In this document: in pieces, positions 23,901 to 38,154 of the stretch
Layout: each line of letters starts with the position of its first letter
Numbering within the stretch: position 1 is the stretch's first letter
NCBI GenBank assembly: GCA_947561715.1
Contig: OX387205.1
Coordinates: 6,825,001-6,889,000, forward strand
Source: Ascidia mentula
Taxonomy: Eukaryota > Chordata > Ascidiacea > Phlebobranchia > Ascidiidae
Direction: 5' to 3'
DNA length: 64,000 bases
Notes under the pieces: model-generated
Databases searched by the model: none
Told to the model about the DNA's origin: nothing
The model's input: only the letters and a program-made list of their open reading frames with translations
Translations under genes and position numbers: made by a program

Positions 23901-26900
23901 TGGAGTATCAGCGTTTTCCACTGTATAATAAAGCTTGTAATGAAAAAAAATATTTTTTATCGAAAAGTCATATACTGCAAAATGGACAAGTGCTGAAATC
24001 GCATGGTTACATACGTTGTGCAACCGCAAACTCAGTACTGGAGTATCAGCGTTTTCCACTGTATAATAAAGCTTGTACAGAAAAAAAATATTTTTGATCG
24101 AAAAGTCATATACTGCAAAATGGACAAGTGCTGAAATCGCATGGTTACATACGTTGTGCAACCGCAAAAGCAATACTGGAGTACCAGCGTTTTCCACTGT
24201 GTAATAAAGCTTGTACTGTAAAAAAAACATTTTTTATCGAAAAGTCATATACTGCAAAATGGACAAGTGCTGAAATCGCATAGTTACATACGTTGTGCAA
24301 CCGCAAACTCAGTGCTGGAGTATCAGCGTTGTCCACTGTGTAATAAAGCTTGTACTGTAAAAAAAACATTTTTTATCGAAAAGTCATATACTGCAAAATG
24401 GACAAGTGCTGAAATCGCATAGTTACATACGTTGTGCAACCGCAAACTCAGTACTGGAGTATCAGCGTTTTCCACTGTATAATAAAGCTTGTAATGAAAA
24501 AAAATATTTTTTATCGAAAAGTCATATACTGCAAAATGGACAAGTGCTGAAATCGCATAGTCACATACGTTGTGCAACCGCAAACTCAGTACTGGAGTAT
24601 CAGCGTTTTCCACTGTATAATAAAGCTTGTAATGAAAAAAAATATTTTTTATCGAAAAGTCATATACTGCAAAATGGTCAAGTGCTGAAATCGCATGGTT
24701 ACATACGTTGTGCAACCGCAAACTCAGTACTGGAGTATCAGCGTTTTCCACTGTATAATAAAGCTTGTACAGAAAAAAAATATTTTTTATCGAAAAGTCA
24801 TATACTGCAAAATGGACAAGTGCTGAAATCGCATGGTTACATACGTTGTGCAACCGCAAAAGCAATACTGGAGTACCAGCGTTTTCCACTGTATAATAAA
24901 GCTTGTACTAAAAAAAAATATTTTTTATCGAAAAGTCATATACTGCAAAATGGACAAGTGCTGAAAGCGCATAGTTACATACGTTGTGCAACCGCAAACT
25001 CATTACTGGAGTATCAGCGTTTTCCACTGGATAAAAGCTTGTACTGAAAAAAAATATTTTTTATCGAAAAGTCATATACTGCAAAATGGACAAGTGCTGA
25101 AATCGCATAGTTACATACGTTGTGCAACCGCAAACGCAATACTGGAGTATCAGCGTTTTCCACTGTATAATAAAGCTTGTAATGAAAAAAAATATTTTTT
25201 ATCGAAAAGTCATATACTGCAAAATCGACAAGTGCTGAAAGCGCATAGTTACATACGTTGTGCAACCGCAAACGCAATACTGGAGTATCAGCGTTTTCCA
25301 CTGTATAATAAAGCTTGTAATGAAAAAAAATATTTTTTATCGAAAAGTCATATACTGCAAAATGGACAAGTGCTGAAATCGCATGATTACATACGTTGTG
25401 CAACCGCAAAAGCAATACTGGAGTATCAGCGTTTTCCACTGTATAATAAAGCTTGTACTGAAAAAAAATATTTTTTATCGAAAAGTCATATACTGCAAAA
25501 TGGACAAGTGCTGAAATCGCATAGTTACATACGTTGTGCAACCGCAAACTCAGTACTGGAGTATCAGCGTTTTCCACTGTATAATAAAGCTTGTACTGAA
25601 AAAAAATATTTTTTATCGAAAAGTCATATACTGCAAAATGGACAAGTGCTGAAATCGCACAGTTACATACGTTGTGCAACCGCAAAAGCAATACTGGAGT
25701 ATCAGCGTTTACCACTGTATAATAAAGCTTGTACTGAAAAAAAATATTTTTTATCGAAAAGTCATATACTGCAAAATGGACAAGTGCTGAAATCGCATGG
25801 TTACATACGTTGTGCAACCGCAAACTTAGTACTGGAGTATCAGCGTTTTCCACTGTACAATAAAGCTTGTACTGAAAAAAAATATTTTTTATCGAAAAGT
25901 CATATACTGCAAAATGGACAAGTGCTGAAATCGCATAGTTACATACGTTGTGCAACCGCAAACTCAGTACTGGAGTATCAGCGTTTTCCACTGTATAATA
26001 AAGCTTGTAATGAAAAAAAATATTTTTTATCGAAAAGTCATATACTGCAAAATGGATAAGTGCTGAAAGCGCATAGTTACATACGTTGTTCAACCGCAAA
26101 CTCAGTACTGGAGTATCAGCGTTTTCCACTGTATAATAAAGCTTGTAATGAAAAAAAATATTTTTTATCGAAAAGTCATATACTGCAAAATGGACAAGTG
26201 CTGAAATCGCACAGTCACATACGTTGTGCAACCGCAAAAGCAATACTGGAGTATCAGCGTTTACCACTGTATAATAAAGCTTGTACTGAAAAAAAATATT
26301 TTTTATCGAAAAGTCATATACTGCAAAATGGACAAGTGCTGAAATCGCATAGTTACATACGTTGTGCAACCGCAAACTCAGTGCTGGAGTATCAGCGTTT
26401 TCCACTGTGTAATAAAGCTTGTACTGTAAAAAAAACATTTTTTATCGAAAAGTCATATACTGCAAAATGGACAAGTGCTGAAATCGCATAGTTACATACG
26501 TTGTGCAACCGCAAACTCAGTACTGGAGTATCAGCGTTTTCCACTTTATAATAAAGCTTGTAATGAAAAAAAATATTTTTTATCGAAAAGTCATATACTG
26601 CAAAATGGACAAGTGCTGAAATCGCATAGTCACATACGTTGTGCAACCGCAAACTCAGTACTGGAGTATCAGCGTTTTCCACTGTATAATAAAGCTTGTA
26701 ATGAAAAAAAATATTTTTTATCGAAAAGTCATATACTGCAAAATGGACAAGTGCTGAAATCGCATGGTTACATACGTTGTGCAACCGCAAACTCAGTACT
26801 GGAGTATCAGCGTTTTCCACTGTATAATAAAGCTTGTACAGAAAAAAAATATTTTTGATCGAAAAGTCATATACTGCAAAATGGACAAGTGCTGAAATCG

Positions 26901-27166
26901 CATGGTTACATACGTTGTGCAACCGCAAAAGCAATACTGGAGTACCAGCGTTTTCCACTGTGTAATAAAGCTTGTACTGTAAAAAAAACATTTTTTATCG
27001 AAAAGTCATATACTGCAAAATGGACAAGTGCTGAAATCGCATAGTTACATACGTTGTGCAACCGCAAACTCAGTGCTGGAGTATCAGCGTTTTCCACTGT
27101 GTAATAAAGCTTGTACTGTAAAAAAAACATTTTTTATCGAAAAGTCATATACTGCAAAATGGACAA
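20951..27166 (-). repeat. Nested HOR: 2.07-kb block plus 692-bp pentamers
   Basis: A block at 20,951-23,021 (2,071 bp) is repeated at 24,406-26,474 (2,069 bp). Between and after the copies sit 692-bp pentamers at 23,022-23,713, 23,714-24,405 and 26,475-27,166. Spacings of equivalent points are 692, 692, 3,455 (2,071 + 2 x 692) and 2,761 (2,069 + 692). A distinctive monomer with GTACTGTAAAAAAAACATT marks the pentamer. The two layers of periodicity show successive rounds of amplification. Confidence 0.88.
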
Positions 27167-29181
27167 GTGCTGAAATCGCATAGTTACATACGTTGTGCAA
27201 CCGCAAACTCAGTACTGGAGTATCAGCGTTTTCCACTGTATAATAAAGCTTGTAATGAAAAAAAATATTTTTTATCGAAAAGTCATATACTGCAAAATGG
27301 ACAAGTGCTGAAATCGCATAGTCACATACGTTGTGCAACCGCAAACTCAGTACTGGAGTATCAGCGTTTTCCACTGTATAATAAAGCTTGTAATGAAAAA
27401 AAATATTTTTTATCGAAAAGTCATATACTGCAAAATGGTCAAGTGCTGAAATCGCATGGTTACATACGTTGTGCAACCGCAAACTCAGTACTGGAGTATC
27501 AGCGTTTTCCACTGTATAATAAAGCTTGTACAGAAAAAAAATATTTTTTATCGAAAAGTCATATACTGCAAAATGGACAAGTGCTGAAATCGCATGGTTA
27601 CATACGTTGTGCAACCGCAAAAGCAATACTGGAGTACCAGCGTTTTCCACTGTATAATAAAGCTTGTACTAAAAAAAAATATTTTTTATCGAAAAGTCAT
27701 ATACTGCAAAATGGACAAGTGCTGAAAGCGCATAGTTACATACGTTGTGCAACCGCAAACTCATTACTGGAGTATCAGCGTTTTCCACTGTATAATAAAG
27801 CTTGTACTGAAAAAAAATATTTTTTATCGAAAAGTCATATACTGCAAAATGGACAAGTGCTGAAATCGCATTGTTACATACGTTGTGCAACCGCAAACGC
27901 AATACTGGAGTATTAGCGTTTTCCACTGTATAATAAAGCTTGTAATGAAAAAAAATATTTTTTATCGAAAAGTCATATACTGCAAAATCGACAAGTGCTG
28001 AAAGCGCATAGTTACATACGTTGTGCAACCGCAAACGCAATACTGGAGTATCAGCGTTTTCCACTGTATAATAAAGCTTGTAATGAAAAAAAATATTTTT
28101 TATCGAAAAGTCATATACTGCAAAATGGACAAGTGCTGAAATCGCATGGTTACATACGTTGTGCAACCGCAAAAGCAATACTGGAGTATCAGCGTTTTCC
28201 ACTGTATAATAAAGCTTGTACTGAAAAAAAATATTTTTTATCGAAAAGTCATATACTGCAAAATGGACAAGTGCTGAAATCGCATAGTTACATACGTTGT
28301 GCAACCGCAAACTCAGTACTGGAGTATCAGCGTTTTCCACTGTATAATAAAGCTTGTACTGAAAAAAAATATTTTTTATCGAAAAGTCATATACTGCAAA
28401 ATGGACAAGTGCTGAAATCGCACAGTTACATACGTTGTGCAACCGCAAAAGCAATACTGGAGTATCAGCGTTTACCACTGTATAATAAAGCTTGTACTGA
28501 AAAAAAATATTTTTTATCGAAAAGTCATATACTGCAAAATGGACAAGTGCTGAAATCGCATGGTTACATACGTTGTGCAACCGCAAACTTAGTACTGGAG
28601 TATCAGCGTTTTCCACTGTACAATAAAGCTTGTACTGAAAAAAAATATTTTTTATCGAAAAGTCATATACTGCAAAATGGACAAGTGCTGAAATCGCATA
28701 GTTACATACGTTGTGCAACCGCAAAAGCAATACTGGAGTACCAGCGTTTTTCACTGTATAATAAAGCTTGTACTGAAAAAAAATATTTTTTCACGAAAAG
28801 TCATATAGTGCAAAATGGACAAGTGCTGAAAGCGCATAGTTACATACGTTGTGCAACCGCAAACGCAATACTGGAGTATCAGCGTTTTCCACTGTATAAT
28901 AAAGCTTGTAATGAAAAAAAATATTTTTTATCGAAAAGTCATATACTGCAAAATGGACAAGTGCTGAAATCGCATAGTTACATACGTTGTGCAACCGCAA
29001 ACTCAGTACTGGAGTATCAGCGTTTTCCACTGTATAATAAACTTGTACAGAAAAAAAATATATTTTATCGAAAAGTCATATACTGCAAAATGGACAAGTG
29101 CTGAAATCGCATAGTTACATACGTTGTGCAACCGCAAACTCAGTACTGGAGTATCAGCGTTTTCCACTGTATAATAAATTA
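27167..29181 (-). repeat. Third copy of the 20.9-kb block, diverging into the 28.8-kb type
   Basis: From 27,167 the order again follows 20,951 and 24,406 for about 1.5 kb. It then moves to monomers with CAGCGTTTTTCACTG and ATTTTTTCACGAAAAG (near 28,750-28,790), which are typical of the 48-60 kb region. This links the pentamer region with the later 30-monomer family. Confidence 0.75.
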
Positions 29182-31287
29182 AAGCTTGTACTAAAAAAAA
29201 ATATTTTTTATCGAAAAGTCATATACTGCAAAATGGACAAGTGTTGAAATCGCATAGTCACATACGTTGTGCAACCGCAAACTCAGTACTGGAGTATCAG
29301 CGTTTTCCACTGTATAATAAAGCTTGTAATGAAAAAAAATATTTTTTATCGAAAAGTCATATACTGCAAAATGGACAAGTGCTGAAATCGCATAGTTACA
29401 TACGTTGTGCAACCGCAAACGCAATACTGGAGTATCAGCGTTTTCCACTGTATAATAAAGCTTGTAATGAAAAAAAATATTTTTTATCGAAAAGTCATAT
29501 ACTGCAAAATGGACAAGTGCTGAAATCGCATAGTTACATACGTTGTGCAACCGCAAACGCAATACTGGAGTATTAGCGTTTTCCACTGTATAATAAAGCT
29601 TGTAATGAAAAAAAATATTTTTTATCGAAAAGTCATATACTGCAAAATGGACATGTGCTGAAATCGCATGGTTACATACGTTGTGCAACCGCAAACTCAG
29701 TACTGGAGTATCAGCGTTTTCCACTGTATAATAAAGCTTGTACAGAAAAAAATATTTTTTATCGAAAAGTCATATACTGCAAAATGGACAAGTGCTGAAA
29801 TCGCATGGTTACATACATTGTGCAACCGCAAAAGCAATACTGGAGTACCAGCGTTTTCCACTGTATAATAAAGCTTGTACTAAAAAAAAATATTTTTTAT
29901 CGAAAAGTCATATACTGCAAAATGGACAAGTGCTGAATGCGCATAGTTACATACGTTGTGCAACCGCAAACTTGGTACTGGAGTATCAGCGTTTTCCACT
30001 GTATAATAAAGCTTGTAATGAAAAAAAATATTTTTTATCGAAAAGTCATATACTGCAAAATGGACATGTGCTGAAATCGCATGGTTACATACGTTGTGCA
30101 ACCGCAAACTCAGTACTGGAGTATCAGCGTTTTCCACTGTATAATAAAGCTTGTACAAAAAAAAAATATTTTTTATCGGAAAGTCATATACTGCAAAATG
30201 GACAAGTGCTGAAATCGCATAGTTACATACGTTGTGCAACCGCAAAAGCAATACTGGAGTACCAGCATTTTCCACAGTATAATAAAGCTTGTACTAAAAA
30301 AAAATATTTTTTATCGAAAAGTCATATACTGCAAAATGGACAAGTGCTGAAATCGCATAGTTACATACGTCGTGCAACCGCAAACTCAGTACTGGAGTAT
30401 CAGCGTTTTCCACTGTATAATAAAGCTTGTACTGAAAAAAAATATTTTTGATCGAAAAGTCATATACTGCAAAATGGACATGTGCTGAAATCGCATGGTT
30501 ACATACGTTGTGCAACCGCAAACTCAGTACTGGAGTATCAGCGTTTTCCACTGTATAATAAAGCTTGTAATGAAAAAAAATATTTTTTATCGAAAAGTCA
30601 TATACTGCAAAATGGACAAGTGCTGAAATCGCATGGTTACATACGTTGTGCAACCGCAAACTCAGTACTGGATTATCAACGTTTTCCACTGTATAATAAA
30701 GCTTGTACTGAAAAAAAATATTTTTTATCGAAAAGTCATATACTGCAAAATGGACAAGTGTTGAAAGCGCATATGTTACATACGTTGTGCAACCGCAAAC
30801 GCAATACTGGAGTATCAGCGTTTTCCACTGTATAGTAAAGCTTGTAATGAAAAAAAATATTTTTTATCGAAAAGTCATTTCCTGCAAAATGGACAAGTGC
30901 TGAAATCGCACAGTTACATACGTTGTGCAACCGCAAAAGCAATATTGGAGTATCAGCGTTTTCCACTGTATAATTAAGCTTGTACTGAAAAAAAATATTT
31001 TTTATCGAAAAGTCATATACTGCAAAATGGACAAGTGCTGAAATCGCACAGTTACATACGTTGTGCAACCGCAAACTCAGTACTGGAGTATCAGCGTTTT
31101 CCACTGTATAATAAAGCTTGTAAAGAAAAAAAATATTTTTTATCGAAAAGTCATATACTGCAAAATGGACAAGTGCTGAAAGCGCATAGTTACATACGTT
31201 GTGCAACCGCAAACTCAGTACTGGAGTATCAGCGTTTTCCACTGTATAATAAAGCTTGTAATGAAAAAAAATATTTTTGATCGAAAA
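29182..31287 (-). repeat. Block D, copy 1 (recurs at 60,128-62,093)
   Basis: The block starts with the 5-bp insertion marker TAAATTAAAGCTT at 29,182. It has the same monomer order as 60,128-62,093, including ACATACATTG, CTGAATGCGC, the TTATCGGAAAG monomer and the CATATG/CATTTCCTGC pair. The offset is 30,946 at the start and 30,806-30,808 after one monomer is lost from the right-hand copy. The point homologous to the array's right end is 31,287. Confidence 0.85.
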
Positions 31288-34200
31288 GTCATATACTGCA
31301 AAATGGACAAGTGCTGAAATCGCATAGTTACATACGTTGTGCAACCGCAAACGCAATACTGGAGTATTAGCGTTTTCCACTGTATAATAAAGCTTGTAAT
31401 GAAAAAAAATATTTTTTATCGAAAAGTCATATACTGCAAAATGGACAAGTGCTGAAATCGCATGGTTACATACGTTGTGCAACCGCAAACTCAGTACTGG
31501 AGTATCAGCGTTCTCCACTGTATAATAAAGCTTGTACAGAAAAAAAAAATTTTTTATCGAAAAGTCATATACTGCAAAATGGACAAGTGCTGAAATAGCA
31601 TGGTTACATACATTGTGCAACCGCAAAAGCAATACTGGAGTACCAGCGTTTTCCACTGTATAATAAAGCTTGTTCTAAAAAAAAATATTTTTTATCGAAA
31701 AGTCATATACTGCAAAATCGACAAGTGCTGAAATCGCATAGTTACATACGTTGTGCAACCGCAAACTCATTACTGGAGTATCAGCGTTTTCCACTGTATA
31801 ATAAAGCTTGTACTGAAAAAAAAAATTTTTTATCGAAAAGTCATATACTGCAAAATGGACAAGTGCTGAAAGCGCATAGTTACATACGTTGTGCAACCGG
31901 AAACTTAGTACTGGAGTATCAGCGTTTTCCACTGTATAATAAAGCTTGTAATGAAAAAAAATATTTTTTATCGAAAAGTCATATACTGCAAAATGGACAT
32001 GTGCTGAAATCGCATGGTTACATACGTTGTGCAACCGCAAACTCAGTACTGGAGTATCAGCGTTTTCCACTGTATAATAAAGCTTGTACAGAAAAAAAAT
32101 ATTTTTTATCGGAAAGTCATATACTGCAAAATGGACAAGTGCTGAAATCGCATAGTTACATACGTTGTGCAACCGCAAAAGCAATACTGGAGTACCAGCA
32201 TTTTCCACAGTATAATAAAGCTTGTACTAAAAAAAAATATTTTTTATCGAAAAGTCATATACTGCAAAATGGACAAGTGCTGAAATCGCATAGTTACATA
32301 CGTCGTGCAACCGCACACTCAGTACTGGAGTATCAGCGTTTTCCACTGTATAATAAAGCTTGTACTGAAAAAAAATATTTTTGATCGAAAAGTCATATAC
32401 TGCAAAATGGACATGTGCTGAAATCGCATGGTTACATACGTTGTGCAACCGCAAACTCAGTACTGGAGTATCAGCGTTTTCCACTGTATAATAAAGCTTG
32501 TTCTGAAAAAAAATATTTTTTATCGAAAAGTCATATACTGCAAAATGGACAAGTGCTGAAATCGCATGGTTACATACGTTGTGCAACCGCAAACTCAGTA
32601 CTATATTATCAGCGTTTTCCACTGTATAATAAAGCTTGTAATGAAAAAAAATATTTTTTATCGAAAAGTCATATACTGCAAAATGGACAAGTGCTGAAAG
32701 CGCATATGTTACATACGTTGTGCAACCGCAAACGCAATACTGGAGTATCAGCGTTTTCCACTGTATAGTAAAGCTTGTAATGAAAAAAAATATTTTTTAT
32801 CGAAAAGTCATTTCCTGCAAAATGGACAAGTGCTGAAATCGCACAGTTACATACGTTGTGCAACCGCAAAAGCAATACTGGAGTATCAGCGTTTTCCACT
32901 GTATAATAAAGCTTGTACTGAAAAAAAATATTTTTTATCGAAAAGTCATATACTGCAAAATGGACAAGTGCTGAAAGCGCATAGTTACATACGTTGTGCA
33001 ACCGCAAACTCAGTACTGGAGTATCAGCGTTTTCCACTGTATAATAAAGCTTGTAATGAAAAAAAATATTTTTTATCGAAAAGTCATATACTGCAAAATG
33101 GACAAGTGCTGAAATCGCATAGTTACATACGTTGTGCAACCGCAAACTCAGTACTGGAGTATCAGCGTTTTCCACTGTATAATAAAGCTTGTAATGAAAA
33201 AAAATATTTTTTATCGAAAAGTCATATACTGCAAAATGGACAAGTGCTGAAATCGCATAGTTACATACGTTGTGCAACCGCAAACGCAATACTGGAGTAT
33301 TAGCGTTTTCCACTGTATAATAAAGCTTGTAATGAAAAAAAATATTTTTTATCGAAAAGTCATATACTGCAGAATGGATAAGTGCTGAAATCGCATAGTT
33401 ACATACGTTGTGCAACCGCAAACGCAATACTGGAGTATTAGCGTTTTCCACTGTATAATAAAGCTTGTAATGAAAAAAAATATTTTTTATCGAAAAGTCA
33501 TATACTGCAAAATGGACAAGTGCTGAAATCGCATAGTTACATACGTTGTGCAACCGCAAACGCAATACTGGTGTATTAGCGTTTTCCACTGTATAATAAA
33601 GCTTGTAATGAAAAAAAATATTTTTTATCGAAAAGTCATATACTGCAAAATGGACATGTGCTGAAATCGCATGGTTACATACGTTGTGCAACCGCAAACT
33701 CAGTACTGGAGTATCAGCGTTTTCCACTGTATAATAAAGCTTGTACTGAAAAAAAATATTTTTCATCGAAAAGTCATATACTGCAAATTGGACATGTGCT
33801 GAAATCGCATGGTTACATACGTTGTGCAACCGCAAAAGCAATACTGGAATACCAGCATTTTCCACAGTATAATAAAGCTTGTACTAAAAAAAAATATTTT
33901 TTATCGAAAAGTCATATACTGCAAAATGGACAAGTGCTGAAATCGCATAGTTACATACGTCGTGCAACCGCAAACTCAGTACTGGAGTATCAGCGTTTTC
34001 CACTGTATAATAAAGCTTGTACTGAAAAAAAATATTTTTGATCGAAAAGTCATATACTGCAAAATGGACATGTGCTGAAATCGCATGGTTACATACGTTG
34101 TGCCACCGCAAACTCAGTACTGGAGTATCAGCGTTTTCCACTGTATAATAAAGCTTGTTCTGAAAAAAATTTTTTTTTATCGAAAAGTCATATACTGCAA

Positions 34201-37200
34201 AATGGACAAGTGCTGAAATCGCATGGTTACATACGTTGTGCAACCGCAAACTCAGTACTGGATCATCAGCGTTTTCCACTGTATAATAAAGCTTGTACTG
34301 AAAAAAAATATTTTTTATCGAAAAGTCATATACTGCAAAATGGACAAGTGCTGAAAGCGCATATGTTACATACGTTGTGCAACCGCAAACGCAATACTGG
34401 AGTATCAGCGTTTTCCACTGTATAGTAAAGCTTGTAATGAAAAAAAATATTTTTTATCGAAAAGTCATTTCCTGCAAAATGGACAAGTGCTGAAATCGCA
34501 CAGTTACATACGTTGTGCAACCGCAAAAGCAATACTGGAGTATCAGCGTTTTCCACTGTATAATAAAGCTTGTACTGAAAAAAAATATTTTTTATCGAAA
34601 AGTCATATACTGCAAAATGGACAAGTGCTGAAATCGCATGGTTACATACGTTGTGCAACCGCAAACTTAGTACTGGAGTATCAGCGTTTTCCACTGTATA
34701 ATAAAGCTTGTGCTGAAAAAAAATATTTTTTATCGAAAAGTCATATACTGCAAAATGGACAAGTGCTGAAATCGCACAGTTACATACGTTGTGCAACCGC
34801 AAACTCAGTACTGGAGTATCAGCGTTTTCCACTGTATAATAAAGCTTGTAATGAAAAAAAATATTTTTTATCGAAAAGTCATATACTGCAAAATGGACAA
34901 GTGCTGAAATCGCACAGTTACATACGTTGTGCAACCGCAAACTCAGTACTGGAGTATCAGCGTTTTCCACTGTATAATAAAGCTTGTAAAGAAAAAAAAT
35001 ATTTTTTATCGAAAAGTCATATACTGCAAAATGGACAAGTGCTGAAAGCGCATAGTTACATACGTTGTGCAACCGCAAACTCAGTACTGGAGTATCAGCG
35101 TTTTCCACTGTATAATAAAGCTTGTAATGAAAAAAAATATTTTTTATCGAAAAGTCATATACTGCAAAATGGACAAGTGCTGAAATCGCATAGTTACATA
35201 CGTTGTGCAACCGCAAACGCAATACTGGAGTATTAGCGTTTTCCACTGTATAATAAAGCTTGTAATGAAAAAAAATATTTTTTATCGAAAAGTCATATAC
35301 TGCAAAATGGACAAGTGCTGAAATCGCATGGTTACATACGTTGTGCAACCGCAAACTCAGTACTGGAGTATCAGCGTTTTCCACTGTATAATAAAGCTTG
35401 TACAGAAAAAAAAAATTTTTTATCGAAAAGTCATATACTGCAAAATGGACAAGTGCTGAAATAGCATGGTTACATACATTGTGCAACCGCAAAAGCAATA
35501 CTGGAGTACCAGCGTTTTCCACTGTATAATAAAGCTTGTTCTAAAAAAAAATATTTTTTATCGAAAAGTCATATACTGCAAAATCGACAAGTGCTGAAAT
35601 CGCATAGTTACATACGTTGTGCAACCGCAAACTCATTACTGGAGTATCAGCGTTTTCCACTGTATAATAAAGCTTGTACTGAAAAAAAAAATTTTTTATC
35701 GAAAAGTCATATACTGCAAAATGGACAAGTGCTGAAAGCGCATAGTTACATACGTTGTGCAACCGGAAACTTAGTACTGGAGTATCAGCGTTTTCCACTG
35801 TATAATAAAGCTTGTAATGAAAAAAAATATTTTTTATCGAAAAGTCATATACTGCAAAATGGACATGTGCTGAAATCGCATGGTTACATACGTTGTGCAA
35901 CCGCAAACTCAGTACTGGAGTATCAGCGTTTTCCACTGTATAATAAAGCTTGTACAGAAAAAAAATATTTTTTATCGGAAAGTCATATACTGCAAAATGG
36001 ACAAGTGCTGAAATCGCATAGTTACATACGTTGTGCAACCGCAAAAGCAATACTGGAGTACCAGCATTTTCCACAGTATAATAAAGATTGTACTAAAAAA
36101 AAATATTTTTTATCGAAAAGTCATATACTGCAAAATGGACAAGTGCTGAAATCGCATAGTTACATACGTCGTGCAACCGCACACTCAGTACTGGAGTATC
36201 AGCGTTTTCCACTGTATAATAAAGCTTGTACTGAAAAAAAATATTTTTTATCGAAAAGTCATATACTGCAAAATGGACAAGTGCTGAAAGCGCATAGTTA
36301 CATACGTTGTGCAACCGCAAACTCAGTACTGGAGTATCAGCGTTTTCCACTGTATAATAAAGCTTGTAATGAAAAAAAATATTTTTTATCGAAAAGTCAT
36401 ATACTGCAAAATGGACAAGTGCTGAAATCGCATAGTTACATACGTTGTGCAACCGCAAACTCAGTACTGGAGTATCAGCGTTTTCCACTGTATAATAAAG
36501 CTTGTAATGAAAAAAAATATTTTTTATCGAAAAGTCATATACTGCAAAATGGACAAGTGCTGAAATCGCATAGTTACATACGTTGTGCAACCGCAAACGC
36601 AATACTGGAGTATTAGCGTTTTCCACTGTATAATAAAGCTTGTAATGAAAAAAAATATTTTTTATCGAAAAGTCATATACTGCAGAATGGATAAGTGCTG
36701 AAATCGCATAGTTACATACGTTGTGCAACCGCAAACGCAATACTGGAGTATTAGCGTTTTCCACTGTATAATAAAGCTTGTAATGAAAAAAAATATTTTT
36801 TATCGAAAAGTCATATACTGCAAAATGGACAAGTGCTGAAATCGCATAGTTACATACGTTGTGCAACCGCAAACGCAATACTGGTGTATTAGCGTTTTCC
36901 ACTGTATAATAAAGCTTGTAATGAAAAAAAATATTTTTTATCGAAAAGTCATATACTGCAAAATGGACATGTGCTGAAATCGCATGGTTACATACGTTGT
37001 GCAACCGCAAACTCAGTACTGGAGTATCAGCGTTTTCCACTGTATAATAAAGCTTGTACTGAAAAAAAATATTTTTCATCGAAAAGTCATATACTGCAAA
37101 TTGGACATGTGCTGAAATCGCATGGTTACATACGTTGTGCAACCGCAAAAGCAATACTGGAATACCAGCATTTTCCACAGTATAATAAAGCTTGTACTAA

Positions 37201-38154
37201 AAAAAAATATTTTTTATCGAAAAGTCATATACTGCAAAATGGACAAGTGCTGAAATCGCATAGTTACATACGTCGTGCAACCGCAAACTCAGTACTGGAG
37301 TATCAGCGTTTTCCACTGTATAATAAAGCTTGTACTGAAAAAAAATATTTTTGATCGAAAAGTCATATACTGCAAAATGGACATGTGCTGAAATCGCATG
37401 GTTACATACGTTGTGCCACCGCAAACTCAGTACTGGAGTATCAGCGTTTTCCACTGTATAATAAAGCTTGTTCTGAAAAAAATTTTTTTTTATCGAAAAG
37501 TCATATACTGCAAAATGGACAAGTGCTGAAATCGCATGGTTACATACGTTGTGCAACCGCAAACTCAGTACTGGATCATCAGCGTTTTCCACTGTATAAA
37601 AAAGCTTGTACTGAAAAAAAATATTTTTTATCGAAAAGTCATATACTGCAAAATGGACAAGTGCTGAAAGCGCATATGTTACATACGTTGTGCAACCGCA
37701 AACGCAATACTGGAGTATCAGCGTTTTCCACTGTATAGTAAAGCTTGTAATGAAAAAAAATATTTTTTATCGAAAAGTCATTTCCTGCAAAATGGACAAG
37801 TGCTGAAATCGCACAGTTACATACGTTGTGCAACCGCAAAAGCAATACTGGAGTATCAGCGTTTTCCACTGTATAATAAAGCTTGTACTGAAAAAAAATA
37901 TTTTTTATCGAAAAGTCATATACTGCAAAATGGACAAGTGCTGAAATCGCATGGTTACATACGTTGTGCAACCGCAAACTTAGTACTGGAGTATCAGCGT
38001 TTTCCACTGTATAATAAAGCTTGTGCTGAAAAAAAATATTTTTTATCGAAAAATCATATACTGCAAAATGGACAAGTGCTGAAAGCGCATAGTTACATAC
38101 GTTGTGCAACCGCAAACGCAATACTGGAGTATCAGCGTTTTCCACTGTATAATA
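31288..38154 (-). repeat. Block E: overlapping duplications at 3,866 and 3,313 bp
   Basis: Segment about 31.0-32.37 kb is repeated at 34.9-36.24 kb (offset 3,866, 28 monomers). Segment about 32.94-34.7 kb is repeated at 36.25-38.0 kb (offset 3,313, 24 monomers). The second copy thus lacks about four monomers (553 bp) at its 36.24-kb junction. Shared rare variants include CACACTCAGTACTGG near 32,313/36,179, TACTGCAGAATGG near 33,367/36,680 and CTGTATTCATCG-type tract changes near 33,765/37,078. Confidence 0.82.
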
